From: Pseudoalteromonas sp. 0303
GTDB taxonomy: Bacteria; Pseudomonadota; Gammaproteobacteria; Enterobacterales; Alteromonadaceae
DNA: 64,000 nucleotides
Assembly (NCBI RefSeq): GCF_013349995.1
Contig: NZ_JABVXF010000004.1
Location: 62,001-126,000, forward strand
Direction: 5' to 3'
The translations under genes and the position numbers were made by a program. This document shows, one piece after another, positions 59,782 to 64,000 of the stretch. Position 1 is the stretch's first letter, and each line of letters opens with the position of its first letter. Under the pieces are notes generated by a model. It had not been told where the DNA came from, searched no databases, and was given only the letters and a program-made list of their open reading frames with translations.

Positions 59782-60357
59782 ATGTATAAATATGCTTTGT
59801 TACTTGCAGCAGGTCTAATAACAACCAACCTTGCAGCACAAACCACAGAGGCGACACCTACTGCTAAAGCAAGCAGCCAATGTGATGACTTTACCAATGT
59901 TACAATGAGAAAGTTACGCTCAAAAGAGTCAATTAACTTCTGCGAATTCAAAGACAAACCACTGCTCATTGTAAATACCGCTAGTAATTGTGGTTTTACC
60001 GGCCAGTTTGAAGGCTTAGAGGCTATTCATAAAGAATATAAAGACCAAGGCTTAGTGGTACTAGGGTTTCCATCAGATGACTTTTTCCAAGAAGAAGACG
60101 ATGAAAAAGACACTGCAAAAGTATGTTTCATCAATTATGGCGTAACCTTTAATATGCTGGCTACCAGTGCCGTTCGCGGTAGCGATGCAAACCCGATATT
60201 CAAACACCTAAACGAAGCAACTAGCTCACCTAACTGGAACTTTTACAAATATTTAGTGTCTGCTGACCGTAAGACAGTGCAGCGCTTTAATAGTAAAACT
60301 AAGCCACAATCGCAAACTTTACGCGATGCAATTGAAGCTGAGCTAACTGCAAAATAA
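59782..60357 (+). CDS. Exported glutathione peroxidase-like protein
   Basis: 191 residues with a signal peptide (about 1-19, TTNLAA). The peroxidatic Cys70 sits in NTASNCGFTGQ. The second motif, normally FPCNQFGxQEP, is FPSDDFFQEEDDE, so the resolving Cys and catalytic Gln are absent. WNFYKYLV keeps the Trp-Asn pair. Periplasmic peroxide reduction is possible but the mechanism may be altered. Followed at 73 bases by a parvulin gene with its own RBS. Confidence 0.88.
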   Translation: MYKYALLLAAGLITTNLAAQTTEATPTAKASSQCDDFTNVTMRKLRSKESINFCEFKDKPLLIVNTASNCGFTGQFEGLEAIHKEYKDQGLVVLGFPSDDFFQEEDDEKDTAKVCFINYGVTFNMLATSAVRGSDANPIFKHLNEATSSPNWNFYKYLVSADRKTVQRFNSKTKPQSQTLRDAIEAELTAK

Positions 60358-60429
60358 ATTTAATTTTTCGTTCGGTAAATATTGAACTAAACTAGTAATT
60401 TAATACTAAAACACACATTAGGAGATGTT

Positions 60430-60711
60430 ATGGCAGTAGCCAGTGCAAGACACATTCTCGTAGACAGTGAAGCTCACTGTTTAGATTTAAAACAGCAAAT
60501 TGAGCAAGGAGCTGACTTTGCAGAGCTTGCTCGTGCTCATTCTAATTGCCCATCAGGTCAAGATGGTGGTGCATTAGGTGAGTTTGGCCCTGGCATGATG
60601 GTTCCAGAGTTCGACAAAGTCGTATTCTCTGCACCAATTAACCAAGTACAAGGCCCAGTGCAAACCCAGTTTGGTTATCATCTTCTAGAAGTAACAAGCC
60701 GTACTGACTAA
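60430..60711 (+). CDS. ppiC: Small PpiC/parvulin peptidyl-prolyl isomerase
   Basis: 93 residues, the size of E. coli PpiC, essentially one parvulin domain: ARHILVDSEAHCLDLKQQI, AHSNCPSGQDGGALGEF and FGYHLLEV. No signal peptide, so cytoplasmic. AGGAG is seven bases before the ATG. Confidence 0.95.
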   Translation: MAVASARHILVDSEAHCLDLKQQIEQGADFAELARAHSNCPSGQDGGALGEFGPGMMVPEFDKVVFSAPINQVQGPVQTQFGYHLLEVTSRTD

Positions 60712-60729
60712 TTGACAAATTGATTTCAG

Positions 60730-60756
60730 AAAGCCGCTTCACAGCGGCTTTTTTTT
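60730..60756 (+). terminator. Terminator after ppiC
   Basis: Stem AAAGCCGC / GCGGCTTT with loop TTCACA and a long T-run. Confidence 0.9.
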
Positions 60757-60771
60757 GCGAAGGATCTCAAA

Positions 60772-61350
60772 ATGAAACTTTTAGGCTCTACTACCTCACC
60801 TTTTGTGCGCCGTATTCGAATTTGGGCGGCACTTAATAACCTACCTATTGATTTTGTTAATTTGGATATTTTCTCTGAGCAAGACAGACAAACCATGATT
60901 GCTCATAACCCTGCCAGAAAAATTCCTGTATTAATCGACCATGATTTTACCTTATGTGATTCCAACTCAATTATTCGCTATCTACTAGAGAAAGCTGATC
61001 AGCCGTTACTTAGCTGGCAGCAAGAGAACTACTTAACCATTATCAATGCCTGCAATGATTCACTGGTAGAAATTTTACTTTGTCAGCGTTCAGGGTTTGA
61101 TACCAACAGCGACAAACTATTTTTTAATTTACAGAATGAACGAATTGTTGAAACATTAGCCTATTTAAATACTCATTTATTGGAGCCAGTATTTAAAAGC
61201 TGTGAATACCTCAACATCAGTTTATACTGCTTGCTAGATTGGATCCGCTTCCGCGAATTAACTGATTTTAGCCAACTAGAAAACTTAGTTGGTTTTTATC
61301 ATAAATTCGCCGATAAAGCGGCGGTACAACAAACAGATCCACGAATATAA
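60772..61350 (+). CDS. Glutathione S-transferase-like protein
   Basis: 192 residues. N-terminal thioredoxin-fold GST domain (about 1-80) with SPFVRRIRIW, NPARKIPVLID and CDSNSIIRYLLE. C-terminal helical domain is diverged. The active-site position carries Ser-Thr rather than Cys, so conjugating or disulfide-reductase activity is uncertain. Followed 17 bases later by the DUF2750 gene. Confidence 0.85.
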   Translation: MKLLGSTTSPFVRRIRIWAALNNLPIDFVNLDIFSEQDRQTMIAHNPARKIPVLIDHDFTLCDSNSIIRYLLEKADQPLLSWQQENYLTIINACNDSLVEILLCQRSGFDTNSDKLFFNLQNERIVETLAYLNTHLLEPVFKSCEYLNISLYCLLDWIRFRELTDFSQLENLVGFYHKFADKAAVQQTDPRI

Positions 61351-61367
61351 AGATAAGGGTTACGCAA

Positions 61368-61718
61368 ATGAGCGATATCGAAATTGAATCAGAATTAGTT
61401 AGCTTTGTAGAAAAAGTTCGTTTGAACGAATCTATGTGGGCACTGGGTGCCGAAGATGGTGGTTTTGTTGTCTGTGAATCAAACCAATTTAGCGACACAG
61501 ATGTGCTATTACTTTGGGGTACTGAAGATGCTGCAAAAGCACAATGTAAAGATGAGTGGCAAGACTATACCCCTGTTGAAATTGGCCTAGACGAATTTCT
61601 TGATGAGTGGGTTGAAGACCTTAACGAAGATGATGCGCTTGTTGGTTTAAACTGGAACGATGATCAAGTATGCGTTGAAATCGAACCGGTTGGTTTAGCT
61701 AAAGCTCTTTGCGATTAA
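61368..61718 (+). CDS. DUF2750 domain protein
   Basis: 116 residues, acidic. ESMWALGAEDGGFVV, LLLWGTEDAAKAQC and IGLDEFLDEWVEDLNEDD are the family core. Cytosolic, function unknown. Probably in the same transcript as the GST-like gene. Confidence 0.85.
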   Translation: MSDIEIESELVSFVEKVRLNESMWALGAEDGGFVVCESNQFSDTDVLLLWGTEDAAKAQCKDEWQDYTPVEIGLDEFLDEWVEDLNEDDALVGLNWNDDQVCVEIEPVGLAKALCD

Positions 61719-61935
61719 TCGCAATCCTTAAGCTTATAACGACACGGCCGTATTTATGGCAGTGTCGTTAAGCTGGAAACTTGATACTTATATTGATTTT
61801 AACAATAGAACCACTATTACTTGCAATCAATGCCTTGCCTAAATCGCTTTTAATTCCAACTGAAACTCGCATCTTGAGGTGGTTTGGGTATATCAGTTAT
61901 ACTCTTCGACACATCTTTATTATCAAGGTATTAGG

Positions 61936-62613
61936 TTGAAGTCCCATCTTGGTCGTAGGCCCTTTTCGGCCATGGAATTACATACCCTGTATAATGGTTA
62001 CATTTATGGTGATCAGCGTTTAGCACGTGAACAAGCTAAGCATTGGCACTTTTGGCTGCCTTTATTTGCCTATTACACCGGTGCCTACAGCGATGAAATT
62101 GGCCATTTAACCCTTGATAATATTGTCACCCTTGATGGAATTCGCTGCTTTGATTTTCATACACATGGCAAGATAAAACCCCGCTATGTGCCTATCCACA
62201 ATGCATTACTCGATGCAGGACTTGACCAATACTTAGGCTATTTAAATGAACAAAATCAGCAACGACTGATGTTTGATTTACCCGCTAAATCTGGTCGCTA
62301 CAGCGAAAAAGTACGTATTTGGTTTTCGGGTGAAGGTGAACGCGCTGGTTATTTACAAAAGTGCGCTATTCCTACTGTTGATCAGCAAGGTATGAAAACC
62401 GCGATAAGCAGTTTACGGCTCAACTTTGAACAACAAGTGCGAATTCATGCACTGCAAGCCAACTGCAAAGATGCCTTTAACTACTTGCTTGGTTTTAAAG
62501 ATTTCAACGAGCAACGCTTTGCTGATATGCAGTTATTAAATACCGTGCTGCAAAACATACGACAAATAAACCCGCAACTGCATTGGCAGCGTTTCATTGA
62601 CCGCCATAATTAA
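61936..62613 (+). CDS. Degenerate tyrosine-recombinase (phage integrase-fold) protein
   Basis: 225 residues from a TTG at 61936 with AAGG seven bases upstream; GTG at 61879 and ATG at 61972 are other in-frame options. LPLFAYYTGAYSDEIGHLTLDNI aligns with integrase box I, but the catalytic Arg position reads Tyr/Ser. PRYVPIHNALL and SLRLNFEQQVRIHA match the later boxes, again without clear Arg/His/Tyr catalytic residues. So it is likely a non-cutting relative or relic fixed in the chromosome. No att sites or other mobile genes adjoin. Confidence 0.65.
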   Translation: MKSHLGRRPFSAMELHTLYNGYIYGDQRLAREQAKHWHFWLPLFAYYTGAYSDEIGHLTLDNIVTLDGIRCFDFHTHGKIKPRYVPIHNALLDAGLDQYLGYLNEQNQQRLMFDLPAKSGRYSEKVRIWFSGEGERAGYLQKCAIPTVDQQGMKTAISSLRLNFEQQVRIHALQANCKDAFNYLLGFKDFNEQRFADMQLLNTVLQNIRQINPQLHWQRFIDRHN

Positions 62614-62725
62614 CTGACAAACTTTGTTACTAACTATTTATTACTGTTCAAATTAAAACCTGATAGCATGGTGATTCGCCCCTCATAGCAGGTGCCTTTC
62701 TAACAACAAAAAATCAGGGATACTT

Positions 62726-64000
62726 ATGTTCTTAAAAAGCCTATTAACGGTGAGTGTTGCACTTGCTGTTAGCTCTGCCCATGCCAATGAATATGTTATC
62801 GAAAAGCTTGCCAAGCCTAGCTCACAACAAGTAGAACTTACGCTTGATCCTGCCAAAGACAATTTTTCTGGTCATACCGAAATTGCTTTAGAGGTTCTAA
62901 AAGCAACGAATTATATCGAATTAAACGGTATTGATTATGCAGTTAGCATGGCGAAAATTTTAGGTGCAGAAAACTGTGACCTAAGTGCTGAAATGCTAAA
63001 AACAGGCAAAGTTAAATTCGCTTGTGAAGAAAAAATTCAGCCAGGTAAATACACTTTAAAAGTTGATTTTACCGCACCTTATAACCGTCAAAGTGTTGGT
63101 TTATATAAAACTTTAGATCAAGGCACACCTTATCTTTTCACGCAATTTGAAATGAGCGATGCGCGTCGTGCATTCCCGGTTTTTGACGAGCCAAGTTATA
63201 AAATTCCATTTCAGCTAACTATCACAGCGCCAACATCACAAAAAGTGTATGCCAATACACCGGTTTTAAAAACCAAAGTTGATGGCGATATGACAACGCA
63301 CTTTTTCGACAAAACGCCACCGATTCCTTCGTACTTAGTCGCTATGGCTGTGGGCCCGTTTGAAGAGCTTGAAATTAAAGGCATGCCAATCCCTGGCCGT
63401 GTACTGACTCCTCAAGGTAAAATTCACCTTGCTGATTACGCAAAAGAAAATATGCCGCGTGTGTTAAAAGCCCTAGAAGATTATTTTGGCATTCCTTACG
63501 TATATAAAAAGCTAGACTCAGTGGCAGTGCCAGAGTTTCCATTTGGCGCAATGGAAAACGCAGGCCTAGTGACTTATCGTGAAGACATTTTACTAGTAGA
63601 CCTAGCAACAGCAACGCGCAGCAAAAAAGAGCGTAATGTATCAATCATTGCCCATGAGTTAGCGCACCAGTGGTACGGTAACCTAGTGACTATGAAGTGG
63701 TGGAATGATTTATGGTTAAACGAAGCATTCGCAAGCTGGATGGCAGCGAAAATCACTGCACAAATCAACCCAGAATTTGAGTCGCACTTAGACTTACCAC
63801 AAAACCATGTGATGGCACTAGATGCGCGTCTAAGTACTAAACCTATTCGTAAACCAATCAAGACTGAAGCTGATATCATGGATGGCCTTGGCCTTGCTTA
63901 CAGTAAAGGGAGTGCGGTTTTATCTATGGTTGAAAACTGGATTGGCGAAGAGGCATTCCAGCAAGGTATTCGTGCTTACTTGAAGAAATTCTCGTATAAA
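62726..64000 (+). CDS. Periplasmic M1 family metallo-aminopeptidase, 3'-truncated by the window edge
   Basis: The first 425 residues are present and the frame is open at base 64000. Signal peptide about 1-20 (ending AHA). The M1 exopeptidase motif GAMEN is at 274-278 and the zinc site HELAHQW at 310-316, with the third ligand E333 in WLNEAF. Removes N-terminal amino acids from peptides, here probably in the periplasm. AGGGA lies eight bases before the ATG. PepN-related, but the signal peptide separates it from cytosolic PepN. Confidence 0.95.
   Translation, partial: MFLKSLLTVSVALAVSSAHANEYVIEKLAKPSSQQVELTLDPAKDNFSGHTEIALEVLKATNYIELNGIDYAVSMAKILGAENCDLSAEMLKTGKVKFACEEKIQPGKYTLKVDFTAPYNRQSVGLYKTLDQGTPYLFTQFEMSDARRAFPVFDEPSYKIPFQLTITAPTSQKVYANTPVLKTKVDGDMTTHFFDKTPPIPSYLVAMAVGPFEELEIKGMPIPGRVLTPQGKIHLADYAKENMPRVLKALEDYFGIPYVYKKLDSVAVPEFPFGAMENAGLVTYREDILLVDLATATRSKKERNVSIIAHELAHQWYGNLVTMKWWNDLWLNEAFASWMAAKITAQINPEFESHLDLPQNHVMALDARLSTKPIRKPIKTEADIMDGLGLAYSKGSAVLSMVENWIGEEAFQQGIRAYLKKFSYK

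Noticed and set aside
61730-61780. Terminator hairpin after the DUF2750 gene
   Set aside because: AACGACAC/GTGTCGTT can pair, but the loop is long and no T-run follows, so it was left out of the features.

Overview
This window looks like core chromosome of a marine gammaproteobacterium of the order Alteromonadales, most likely Pseudoalteromonas or a close relative. The evidence is the lptD-surA-pdxA-rsmA-apaG-apaH block, long-form PurC, RapA, the rlmB-rnr pair, a TonB-dependent receptor next to a TPR-sulfotransferase, several chemotaxis and histidine-kinase genes, and moderately AT-rich DNA. The assignment rests on gene content and protein resemblance alone. I saw no rRNA or tRNA gene, CRISPR array or intact mobile element.

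Layout. 1-8 kb: a truncated sensor kinase, a PIN-PhoH ATPase, rapA, and a small HigB/NadS-type toxin-antitoxin pair with its own operator. 8-12.3 kb: rluA, a DUF3530 protein, djlA, and the amgK-murU peptidoglycan-recycling pair. 12.4-19 kb: outer-membrane biogenesis (lptD, surA) followed by the conserved pdxA-rsmA-apaG-apaH genes. 19-27 kb: a chemoreceptor with a sigma-28-like promoter element, two small proteins, a TonB-dependent receptor behind a triple direct repeat, a TPR-sulfotransferase and a rhodanese. 27-35 kb: the most accessory-looking stretch. It holds teichoic-acid-like genes (TagD-like cytidylyltransferase and two CDP-glycerol glycerophosphotransferase-like proteins), a family 9 glycosyltransferase, a 0.5-kb gene-free gap that may hold relics, purC, and an ABC transporter/DUF3299 set whose permease carries a (His-Asp)n tract.

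35-41 kb: an RND efflux operon whose pump gene is broken by a one-base frameshift in a run of five G. 41-47.7 kb: mutM, a family II pyrophosphatase, an orphan proteasome-fold-like protein, rlmB and rnr. 47.8-52.7 kb: a DUF350 / membrane protein / membrane-bound spermidine-synthase-like cassette, an EamA transporter and a glycerophosphodiesterase. 52.7-64 kb: a second chemoreceptor, queG, a two-component pair, a GNAT enzyme, a glutathione peroxidase, a small parvulin, a GST-like protein, DUF2750, a degenerate integrase-fold protein and the start of a periplasmic M1 aminopeptidase.

How the genes work together. LptD and SurA build the outer membrane, and AmgK-MurU beside them feed recovered MurNAc back to UDP-MurNAc. 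TagD-like and TagB/F-like proteins plus GT9 suggest phosphoglycerol decoration of a surface glycan. The adaptor, pump and outer-membrane channel form one tripartite efflux system that is disrupted as read. The items most worth a second look are the proteasome-like orphan at 43.6 kb, the TagD/TagB-like genes in a Gram-negative, the His-Asp permease, the RND frameshift, the iterated repeat before the TonB receptor, and the DUF350-SpeE cassette.
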